Shown here: piece after piece, positions 56,513 to 64,000 of the stretch
Layout of the letters: each line of letters starts with the position of its first letter
Position numbering within the stretch: the stretch's first letter is position 1
Source of the DNA: Apium graveolens
Taxonomy: Eukaryota > Streptophyta > Magnoliopsida > Apiales > Apiaceae
Direction: 5' to 3'
Assembly (NCBI RefSeq): GCF_009905375.1
Contig: NC_133657.1
Span: 1,984,001 to 2,048,000 of the forward strand
DNA: 64,000 nt
Position numbers and translations under genes: made by a program
Notes under the pieces: generated by a model
The model's database searches: none
What the model saw: the letters and a program-made list of their open reading frames with translations, nothing else
Told to the model about the DNA's origin: nothing

Positions 56513-59500
56513 TTGCAGGGCAACAGGAAAAATATTTTAGTTCTGGACAGTGGATGTTCAGGACATATGACTGGAAATAAGGCCCTGCTATCAGACTTTG
56601 TGGAGAAAGCTGGCCCAAGTGTTTCTTATGGAGATGGCAACATTGGAAAAACTTTGGGATATGGCAATATCAATCTTGGGAATGTCATCATTAAAGATGT
56701 AGCTCTGGTCTCAGGACTTAAACACAACTTACTGAGTATAAGTCAAATCTGTGACAGAGGTTATCATGTTGATTTCTTTGCAGAACATTGTGAAATAGTT
56801 AGTAAATCTAAAGAAAAAATTGTTCTGAAGGGATTCAGGCGTGGTAACATTTATGAAGCTAAGCTTTCAACAAGTTCTGATGGTTCTGCAATCTGTTTAG
56901 TAAGTAGAGCCTCAACTGAAGAAAGCTGGAATTGGCACAAGAAACTCTCTCATTTAAACTTCAACAAGATAAATGAACTGATCAAGAAAGATCTTGTGAG
57001 AGGACTGCCAAAATCAGTGTTTGTTCCTGATGGTCTTTGTGACTCATGTCAGAAGGCTAAACAAAGAAAATCTTCGTTCAAGAGCAAGACTGAATCATCA
57101 ATTCTTGAGCCTTATTATCTGCTTCATGTTGATCTATTTGGTCCAGTGAATGTCATGTCTATTGCAAAGAAGAAATATGCATTGGTCATAGTAGATGAGT
57201 TCACCAGATACACATGGGTGTATTTCTTGCACACAAAAAGTGAAACTGCATCTATCCTGATTGATCATGTCAAACATCTGGATAAATTGATCAAAGATTC
57301 TGTGAAAATTTTGAGGAGTGATAATGACACTGAATTCAAGAATCTGATAATGGAAGAGTTCTGCAAAAATCATGGAATAAAGCAGGAATTTTCTGCTCCT
57401 GGAACTCCACAGCAAAATGGAGTTGTTGAAAGGAAGAATAGAACTCTCATTGAAGCTGCACGAACAATGCTTGAAGAAGCAAAGCTTCCAACCTATTTCT
57501 GGGCTGAAGCTGTGCAGACTGCTTGTTTTACTCAAAATGCAACACTCATTAACAAGCATGGAAAAACACCATATGAGATGGTGAAGAACAAGAAGCCAAA
57601 TCTCAAATACTTTCATGTATTTGGATGTAAGTGTTTTGTTCTCAAGACTCATCCTGAACAGCTATCCAAGTTTGATCTAAAAGCTGATGAGGGAATCTTT
57701 GTTGGATATCCACTTTCTACAAAAGCCTTCAGAGTCTATAATTTGAGAACAAAAGTGGTCATGGAATCTATCAATGTCTCTTTTGATGACAAGAAGATCA
57801 CTGGACTTGAAGATTGCATTGATCATGATCAGCTGAGATTTGAAAATGAAGATTCATATTCTGATACCTCAAGTCCTGACAGTCTAAGTCCTGATACTGT
57901 AAATTCTGATGGATTAAACTCTGATGTTATTGAAACTGTGGTGACTACGTCAAAGGAAGATGCACCAATGCAGGGGGAGCATACTCAAGATATTATCACA
58001 TCTCAAAAAGCATCAGAACATACATCTGGCTCTTCAAATTCTGATTCGTCAAGTTCTGATAAGCCAAGTACTAAAAATCTAAATACTGAAGGATCCAACT
58101 CAGAGAGCATAGTTTCAGGGGGAGCATCAGAAAATGAAACCGAAGACAGCATGAATCATGGGGGAGCATCCAGTTCTAGAGAAAATCTTCCATCTGCAAG
58201 GAAGTGGACAAAATCACATACACCTGATTTGATAATTGGAAATCCTGAGGCAGGTGTCAGAACTAGAACAGGTACTTCGAATGAATGTCTTTACAATTCT
58301 TTTCTCTCTCAGTCTGAGCCAAAGAAAGTGGAAGAAGCTCTTCAAGATGCTGATTGGGTGCAAGCAATGCAGGAAGAGTTGAATGAATTTGAAAGAAACA
58401 AAGTCTGGACCTTAGTGCCAAGACCTAAGAATAGATCGGTTGTTGGTACAAAGTGGGTATTCAGAAACAAAACTGACAGTGATGGCATAATTGTAAGGAA
58501 CAAGGCAAGGCTGGTTGCAAAAGGATATTCTCAACAGGAGGGAATTGACTATGATGAAACATTTGCTCCAGTTGCTAGGTTAGAAGCCATAAGGATATTC
58601 ATGGCTTATGCTGCTCACAAAAAGTTTACTGTCTTTCAAATGGATGTGAAAAGTGCTTTTCTCAATGGAGAATTGGAAGAGGAAGTATATGTTGAACAAC
58701 CTCCAGGCTTTGTAGATTCCAAATATCCAGATTATGTCTACAGGCTTGATAAAACACTTTATGGACTTAAGCAAGCTCCTAGAGCATGGTATGAGACTTT
58801 AGCTCAGTTTCTTCTGGAAAGTGGATTCAACAGAGGAACTATTGACAAAACACTGTTCTATCTCAACCATGGCAAGGACTTACTTTTGATCCAGATTTAT
58901 GTTGATGATATTATTTTTGGGTCTCCAAATGACAAACTTTGCAAAAAGTTTGCCAAACTAATGCAGTCAAGATATCAGATGAGTATGATGGGAGAACTCA
59001 GTTATTTTCTGGGCCTTCAAGTCAAGCAGAGTGAAGAAGGAACTTTTATTTGTCAATCTAAGTACACCAGAAACTTGCTGAAGAAATTTGGAATGCAAGA
59101 CTGTTCAAGTGCATCCACTCCCATGGCCACTGCAACAAAACTGGATAAGGATACTGGTAATTCAGTAGATATTACTGATTACAGAGGTATGATTGGCTCA
59201 CTTCTCTATCTAACTGCTAGTAGACCAGATATCATGTTTGCTACCTGTCTTTTTGCAAGATTTCAAGCAGATCCAAGAGAACCTCACTTAACAGCTGTAA
59301 AAAGAATCTTTAAGTATCTTAAAGGAACAGCTGATCTAGGATTATGGTATCCTAGAGAATCAGATTTTAAATTAATAGGTTACTCAGATGCAGATTTTGC
59401 AGGTTGCAAAATTGACAGGAAAAGCACAAGTGGTAGCTGCCAGTTTCTTGGAGGCAGGTTGGTTTCTTGGTATAGCAAGAAACAAAAGTCAATTTCCACA

Positions 59501-59854
59501 TCAACTGCAGAAGCAGAGTATATTGCTACAGGAAGCTGCTGTGCACAGATTCTCTGGATGAAGAATCAGTTACTGGATTATGGGTTAACATATTTCAAAG
59601 TCCCTATTTACTGTGATAATCAAAGTGCTATTGCTATGACAGGTAATCCAGTTCAACACTCTATGACAAAGCACATCAGCATCAGGTACCATTTCATCAG
59701 GGAACATGTGGATGAAGGTACAATGGAATTGCATTTTGTTCCCACAGATCAACAAGTAGCAGATATCTTCACAAAACCACTGTGTGAAGCCACCTTTTCA
59801 AAATTGGTAAATGAACTTGGAATGATTTCAGGTTCTTTCTCTAAATCTGCTTAA
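56513..59854 (+). CDS. SIRE pol: protease, integrase, RT, RNase H (1113 residues)
   Basis: Open from just after a TGA at 56510; no ATG is needed if made by fusion with gag. Domains in order: protease [11 protein letters not shown] (about 10-20); integrase zinc finger [10 protein letters not shown] with CDSCQKAKQ (about 141-180); core Asp in HVDLFGPV (about 206), Asp in RSDNDTEF (about 269), Glu in NGVVERKNR (about 305); a Ser/Asp-rich hinge (about 450-560); RT from about 633 with [11 protein letters not shown] and [10 protein letters not shown] (about 795-804); RNase H with SDADFAGC and TAEAEYI (about 960-1010). All catalytic residues are present, so the enzyme set looks functional. It copies RNA into DNA and inserts it. 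Confidence 0.93.
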   Translation: MQGNRKNILVLDSGCSGHMTGNKALLSDFVEKAGPSVSYGDGNIGKTLGYGNINLGNVIIKDVALVSGLKHNLLSISQICDRGYHVDFFAEHCEIVSKSKEKIVLKGFRRGNIYEAKLSTSSDGSAICLVSRASTEESWNWHKKLSHLNFNKINELIKKDLVRGLPKSVFVPDGLCDSCQKAKQRKSSFKSKTESSILEPYYLLHVDLFGPVNVMSIAKKKYALVIVDEFTRYTWVYFLHTKSETASILIDHVKHLDKLIKDSVKILRSDNDTEFKNLIMEEFCKNHGIKQEFSAPGTPQQNGVVERKNRTLIEAARTMLEEAKLPTYFWAEAVQTACFTQNATLINKHGKTPYEMVKNKKPNLKYFHVFGCKCFVLKTHPEQLSKFDLKADEGIFVGYPLSTKAFRVYNLRTKVVMESINVSFDDKKITGLEDCIDHDQLRFENEDSYSDTSSPDSLSPDTVNSDGLNSDVIETVVTTSKEDAPMQGEHTQDIITSQKASEHTSGSSNSDSSSSDKPSTKNLNTEGSNSESIVSGGASENETEDSMNHGGASSSRENLPSARKWTKSHTPDLIIGNPEAGVRTRTGTSNECLYNSFLSQSEPKKVEEALQDADWVQAMQEELNEFERNKVWTLVPRPKNRSVVGTKWVFRNKTDSDGIIVRNKARLVAKGYSQQEGIDYDETFAPVARLEAIRIFMAYAAHKKFTVFQMDVKSAFLNGELEEEVYVEQPPGFVDSKYPDYVYRLDKTLYGLKQAPRAWYETLAQFLLESGFNRGTIDKTLFYLNHGKDLLLIQIYVDDIIFGSPNDKLCKKFAKLMQSRYQMSMMGELSYFLGLQVKQSEEGTFICQSKYTRNLLKKFGMQDCSSASTPMATATKLDKDTGNSVDITDYRGMIGSLLYLTASRPDIMFATCLFARFQADPREPHLTAVKRIFKYLKGTADLGLWYPRESDFKLIGYSDADFAGCKIDRKSTSGSCQFLGGRLVSWYSKKQKSISTSTAEAEYIATGSCCAQILWMKNQLLDYGLTYFKVPIYCDNQSAIAMTGNPVQHSMTKHISIRYHFIREHVDEGTMELHFVPTDQQVADIFTKPLCEATFSKLVNELGMISGSFSKSA

Positions 59855-61290
59855 ACTTGTTCTATATTATCAGACTTTATGATCAGTATTTACAGAATTA
59901 ATCTCTTTGTATATTCTGTGCATTAATTGATAAATGTCTTTAAGTACTGACTGTTGTCTGATATATGTTTCTAAACTCTGATAAGTGATATGTCTGTTTC
60001 AGTAACTGTTCAATCCTATGAGGATAACTATGCTAGATACTGATCTAGTAATCTTCAATAAACAAATGATTCCATGGAAGAAGTAATTATTTCAGTGGAA
60101 ATCTTATGACACTAGCAAATTCTGATAACTGAGCTTAGTTAAGTTTACTTTGTATATCTTATTACTAAGTCACAAATTAGAATAATGCTACTCATCTGTT
60201 AAGTTCTGATACTAGTAAACTGCTGAATGTACTAAGTGCTGATAGACCTCTCTTATTAAAAAAAAAAAAACAAAAAAAAAAAAAATAAAAAAAATCAGGT
60301 ACTCCTTTGAGATCTAGAGTAAAAATGTGAAAGGGACGACCCAAGTGCATTGCTGGTATTAAGTAAATATGCATTAGAAAAGCACAATATTTTTTCTTGG
60401 TGACTGTTCACACTCTATGATTACTGGAGAAATACTCTGATAATAGCATAAATTCTGATAAGCAGTCGTGACTCACTTACACTGAGAAGCCACTGTAAAA
60501 GAGAATTTTAAAGATGCATAAAATTAGCACAAAAATAGTTGAGGTGGACTCATGCATGAACTCATTTATCAGTAGGTTTCAGGATAATGACAGCTCTTTA
60601 GCAAAATTTTAATTATGACTTATTTCTAAGATGTACTGAAGTAAATCAGACTTTACTCTTTATTAGTTATTTAGCTTAATGCACACACACATCACTCCAT
60701 CTGAATGATGAAAATTTCTGTGGTGGTCTATGTTATTTTAGATAAACAGTCATTGTATCATTTTTGCACAAATTCTGAGGACAAGTTCTAGTTACACGTT
60801 CTGATGATTAAGTTCTGACGTTCATAACTAAGAACTTGTATGAGTATTTACTAAGATGAGCATTCCTTTTTCGAGTTAAGAAATTATGTTCTGATGACTG
60901 TTAGGTTCTGGTATAGGTCTAAGTTCTGATTTCTCAGTCTAATCCTTTACTTGGCTTATCCTTGAATGAAATTTAATAACAGTCTCAGTTTGTACTCGCA
61001 TATGTTGAAGTGGAAGATTAATAGTCACTATGATTAGGATTAATGGTTTTGTACTTGAACAGTCCACTGTTTCTTGTGTCTTGTGCGGTCTAGACCATGA
61101 TTCCTCTTTCCAATGACTGTTATTCTTTTTCAAAGTCTAGGGAGACGAGGTAGACTTAACTCTATCTGTCAGCATTAAATATCTTTGCGTCTCTTGGCAT
61201 TCTCTTGCCTATATACACAGCCACTTCACATTAGTCTTCTCATCACACTTGTATCACAAATTCAGTCTTGTTTTTCATTTACTATCACAA
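59855..61290. other. Non-coding region after pol with TTCTGATA words
   Basis: About thirteen copies of TTCTGATA or near variants (for example 60117, 60198, 60431, 60448, 60796, 60887, 60918). An A-rich tract is at 60257-60296. A TATA-like CTATATACAC at about 61209 lies 80 bases before the small ORF. No other gene. Confidence 0.6.
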
Positions 61291-61536
61291 ATGGCTGAAT
61301 TTGGCTGGTTCTACAATTACGGTGATGAGACTGTGCATGTCTTTTTGAATGGAATTCCAACTCCCTACCCTATCACCAACATCCCTCACAATCTCTGGAT
61401 TCAATTTCCAGAGGTTATCAAACGTGATCTGGTGGCCATTCGAAGAGACCTTCACCTTCATCGTATCCGTCAGCAAGAGCGAATCATACGACTCGCCATC
61501 TTGTTTGTCGAAGATAGGAAGAGGAAGATGACTTAA
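61291..61536 (+). CDS. Small ORF between pol and third ORF (81 residues), unknown function
   Basis: ATG at 61291 (MAEFGWFYNYGDETVHVFLN), stop at 61536. The N-terminal half is aromatic and likely folded; the C-terminal half is strongly basic and helical (IRRDLHLHRIRQQERIIRLA). A TATA-like box lies 80 bases upstream and a long untranslated region follows. I do not recognise the family. The amino-acid make-up and upstream box argue for a real accessory gene of the element. It could alternatively be a chance ORF. Confidence 0.45.
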   Translation: MAEFGWFYNYGDETVHVFLNGIPTPYPITNIPHNLWIQFPEVIKRDLVAIRRDLHLHRIRQQERIIRLAILFVEDRKRKMT

Positions 61537-62226
61537 TCTCGTCTTCTTCCTGTTCTTCTTCATCCTCAGCTTTGTCAGGCTTCTTAGCTAGGACTAAGGC
61601 TGTTGATGTTAGAATTAGAAGCTTAGGGAAAATCTTGTATTGATGTAATTTCTATTTCATATATGTATTGACCTGATATATTAATGAAAACTGTTTTTAC
61701 TTCAAGATTTTGTCTCTGAGTTATTTTATCTTGTGTTGTTAAATCCTGCTTGATATTCTGATGACCATTTAAATTTTGTCTTTATTTAAGTTCTGATTCT
61801 TTGTCAGCACTTATTCATCGAAATTATCTCGGTCATTTTTAACATGATTCATTTTCAGAATATTAATGTTGCAGTGAAAAATAATTCAATCAGTGCTAAC
61901 GGTTTAAATTTTGAATTAAAACTGTGTCTCTTGATAAATGAAATGGTTTTTCCTTGAAACAAGGCAACTGGGTAAGTAATCATTCCTGTTTTCTCGAGCC
62001 CAGTAACTATCCGTTATTACTGCATGTCTGACAGGTGTCCAACGGTAACATTTTTTTTCAGAGTATAAGAACAACAGAGAGAAGATTTCTTTAATCTTTT
62101 ATTTTCTTTATACTTTATCTCTCTTCTTACTTTTACTCTCTTTCTCATTCTTTCTCACGTTGGTTTTTCATACAGACATTATCTCAAACACCTAACAGGC
62201 ATACTTGAATTTCAATATTTTTTCAC
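61537..62226. other. Spacer between small ORF and third ORF
   Basis: T-rich non-coding sequence with more TTCTGAT words (about 61756, 61793) and a pyrimidine-rich tract (62090-62165) before the ATG at 62227. A weak TATA-like AGTATAAGAAC is near 62061. Confidence 0.45.
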
Positions 62227-64000
62227 ATGGCACCAAAGGATTTAATCATTGATGGAGCAAAGTTTGTTCCAAACAACTATGCTGCAATTCTTGATCATGC
62301 TGAAGCTCCATCTGAATTGCATTTTGTGCAAGATCTTCTTGCACATAGTGAGGTTGGGTACGCCTTAACTCAGCCTGAATTATTTTCAAGTCAACAAGTT
62401 CTGCGGTTCTGGAGGACTGGAGTTTTTGATGATGGTGGTAAACGAGGAACTCCCAGTATTATCTTCCAATTGGGTGATTCATCCTATGTAGTCACTCCTA
62501 GTACAGTACGAAGAGCATTACATCTTCCAGAAGATTGTACCTTCTCTATACCAGAGGAATCAGAACTTCGGGGGTTAATGACTGATTTGGGATATGAAAA
62601 GAGTCTGACGAAACTTGGACAGTTGAAACGGGCTAATATCAGAAGAGAATGGAGTTTCTTCTTCGATTGCATCACCAAGGCTTTTGGCAACAAGTGTTCA
62701 AATTTTGATGTCATCCCAATTCTGAGTCAGCACATCGGGTATGCTATTATCCATCAAACTCATTTTGATTTTGCAACTGGAATAATTGGTTTTATTGGGG
62801 ATAGGATGACAGAGGATCGAGATGTTGTTTATTTTGCTAGATTCTGTCAACTTATTTATACGTATTGTACTGCTGAACCCCAGTTAGTCAGCACTCAAAC
62901 CCCACCTTTTAAGGTTGCAAAAAGATACTTTAACGACCTGATAAATGCTGACACAAAGAAATCAATGGTGAGACAATTACAGATTCCTCAGTCTGTGAAA
63001 CAGATTCTGGTAAATGCTGATCCTGCTACTTACAAATCTGTTTACTTAAATGTTCAACCAACTCACCATAACCAAAATCCATCAACCTCAGTACCTACCT
63101 CTCATTCTACTCAACCTACCCTCAGAACTTATCTCAAATCCTATCTCTCCACTTCACAGACTGCTCAACCTTCTTCTTCAGCACCTACTGTGAAGCCTAC
63201 ATCCTCTAAGCCAAAGAGAATAAAGACTGTTCCTCAAACACCTCAAAAGAGGAGAAGCATTACTTTGAGCGATGAATCAGATTCTGAGGATCAGATTCCC
63301 TCTTCAGAACCTGTGGTATATGAAGCTGAGAAGGCAACTTCTCAGAAGGATTCTGTAATTGGGGGTTCTAGGCTTCTCAAGAGGCTTAGACGTATGACGG
63401 TTCCTGAAACTCCCAAGGAATCCAAATCAACAAGGAAGTACAAGAAACAGAGGGCACAAAGGCCAGTTTCAGATGATGAGGAGGAAGCAGCTAAGGAAGG
63501 GGATCAGGAATCTCTGATCTCACAAGACAAGGAATTTGCTCCAGTCACTTCTTCTCCATCAACTCCATCTCAGGAACCTGTATCTGACAAGGCTAATTCA
63601 CCTTCTATGTCTCTTGTTGATCCAGGCACAAGTGCTGAAATTGATATTCAGAACCTGGTTGTGCCTGAAATACTTTTCTTAGAAGCTCCAACAGCAAATA
63701 ATCCTTCCACAACACCTGTTACTGATGCTGTTCAAACTCCTGAGTTATCACTAACACCTTCTCTGCATCAAGATGCTGATGATCAGATTTTAGGTGAGCA
63801 TCAGGATATGGCTGTTGATCAGAACTTAGTATCAGATCAGCAATTAGAGGATGTTGAAGCCTCCATTGCTACTCACACAGTTGTCTTATCAGAAGATACT
63901 GATTCTCTAAGTTCTGATGCTGCAAATGTTGGAGATACTGGTGAGGCTGCTACAACTGTAGATGCTGATGAAGCAGGTCCTTCAGGACATACTCCTCCAC
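62227..64000 (+). CDS. Third ORF of the SIRE element (env-position ORF), partial
   Basis: ATG at 62227, open through the window end: at least 591 residues without a stop. The N-terminal 270 residues look globular (MAPKDLIIDGAKF, LRFWRTGVFDDGG, YVVTPSTVRRALHLPEDC, SFFFDCITKAFGN, YFARFCQLIYTYC). Then follows a long Pro/Ser/Thr and acid-rich part with TLRTYLKSYLSTSQT, basic KRLRRM and KSTRKYKKQRAQR segments. No signal peptide or membrane segment is visible in the part seen, so calling it an envelope is unsupported. The position after pol equals that of the extra ORF of SIRE elements. It lies in a clean reading frame, so selection or youth keeps it open. Fragments at 28190-30830 may be the C-terminal part of a related ORF. 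Confidence 0.75.
   Translation, partial: MAPKDLIIDGAKFVPNNYAAILDHAEAPSELHFVQDLLAHSEVGYALTQPELFSSQQVLRFWRTGVFDDGGKRGTPSIIFQLGDSSYVVTPSTVRRALHLPEDCTFSIPEESELRGLMTDLGYEKSLTKLGQLKRANIRREWSFFFDCITKAFGNKCSNFDVIPILSQHIGYAIIHQTHFDFATGIIGFIGDRMTEDRDVVYFARFCQLIYTYCTAEPQLVSTQTPPFKVAKRYFNDLINADTKKSMVRQLQIPQSVKQILVNADPATYKSVYLNVQPTHHNQNPSTSVPTSHSTQPTLRTYLKSYLSTSQTAQPSSSAPTVKPTSSKPKRIKTVPQTPQKRRSITLSDESDSEDQIPSSEPVVYEAEKATSQKDSVIGGSRLLKRLRRMTVPETPKESKSTRKYKKQRAQRPVSDDEEEAAKEGDQESLISQDKEFAPVTSSPSTPSQEPVSDKANSPSMSLVDPGTSAEIDIQNLVVPEILFLEAPTANNPSTTPVTDAVQTPELSLTPSLHQDADDQILGEHQDMAVDQNLVSDQQLEDVEASIATHTVVLSEDTDSLSSDAANVGDTGEAATTVDADEAGPSGHTPP

Larger units (their letters stand above)
53496..64000 (+). mobile_element. 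Young SIRE-type Ty1/Copia element, 5' LTR to third ORF (runs off window)
   Basis: 5' LTR 53496-54108, PBS at 54111-54122, gag 54164-56500, pol to 59854, then about 2.4 kb of non-coding sequence with one small ORF, and a long ORF from 62227 to the window end. Over 10.5 kb without a 3' LTR in view. Long gag with three knuckles and an additional ORF after pol match the SIRE/Maximus lineage. Apart from the gag/pol junction, no coding damage is seen, so it is recent. Confidence 0.9.

Noticed and set aside
57134..57652. A 172-codon ORF antisense to SIRE pol
   Set aside because: Pure shadow of the conserved integrase frame on the plus strand.
62227..64000. Calling the third ORF an envelope protein
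   Set aside because: No signal peptide, membrane segment or cleavage motif is visible in the part seen; only its position suggests it.

Overview
This is plant nuclear DNA. It holds two host genes with GT-AG introns, a dense nest of LTR retrotransposons, Mutator-like (MULE) DNA transposons with FAR1, plant-mobile-domain and Ulp1 genes, Stowaway-type MITEs, tRNA-derived SINE fragments and a Helitron terminus. The host proteins and transposon lineages point to a eudicot, perhaps an asterid; the species cannot be fixed from sequence alone. No tRNA, rRNA or CRISPR locus was seen.

Layout. 1-930: AT-rich DNA ending in a Helitron 3' terminus. 1451-2946: host gene 1, a three-exon DUF1218 membrane protein. 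About 4.58-12.6 kb: a large MULE with a plant-mobile-domain gene (+), a FAR1-type transposase gene (-, one frameshift) and a small lysine-rich ORF (+). At least 27 copies of a motif with an invariant 3-base spacer lie only in its non-coding parts. 12.6-15.5 kb: MITEs and SINE-like pieces. 15.56-28.19 kb: a decayed Ty3/Gypsy element of the Tat type on the minus strand, with an antisense extra ORF, 3' tandem repeats and two nested insertions. 28.2-42.0 kb: the 3' part of a SIRE-like Copia element. Its LTR appears split by a second Copia element (31306-41105), which itself contains a 3.17-kb solo LTR with a perfect 5-bp target duplication. 43416-49670: host gene 2, a seven-exon WD40 protein of 900 residues. 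50.5-52.5 kb: a decayed Ulp1-protease gene, probably MULE-borne. 52.5-53.5 kb: Copia gag debris. 53496 to the window end: a young SIRE-type Copia element with 5' LTR, PBS, gag, pol, a small ORF and a long open third ORF that runs off the window.

How it works together. The two host genes are ordinary and independent. The rest is layered transposon history: the Tat element, the second Copia element and the solo LTR give a relative order of insertion. The region most worth further work is the 8-kb MULE. It combines a transposase, a captured or co-opted PMD gene, a small unknown ORF and a dispersed array of fixed-spacer dyad sites that looks like a protein-binding code. The intact SIRE element, with two stops at the gag/pol junction and two extra ORFs, comes next.
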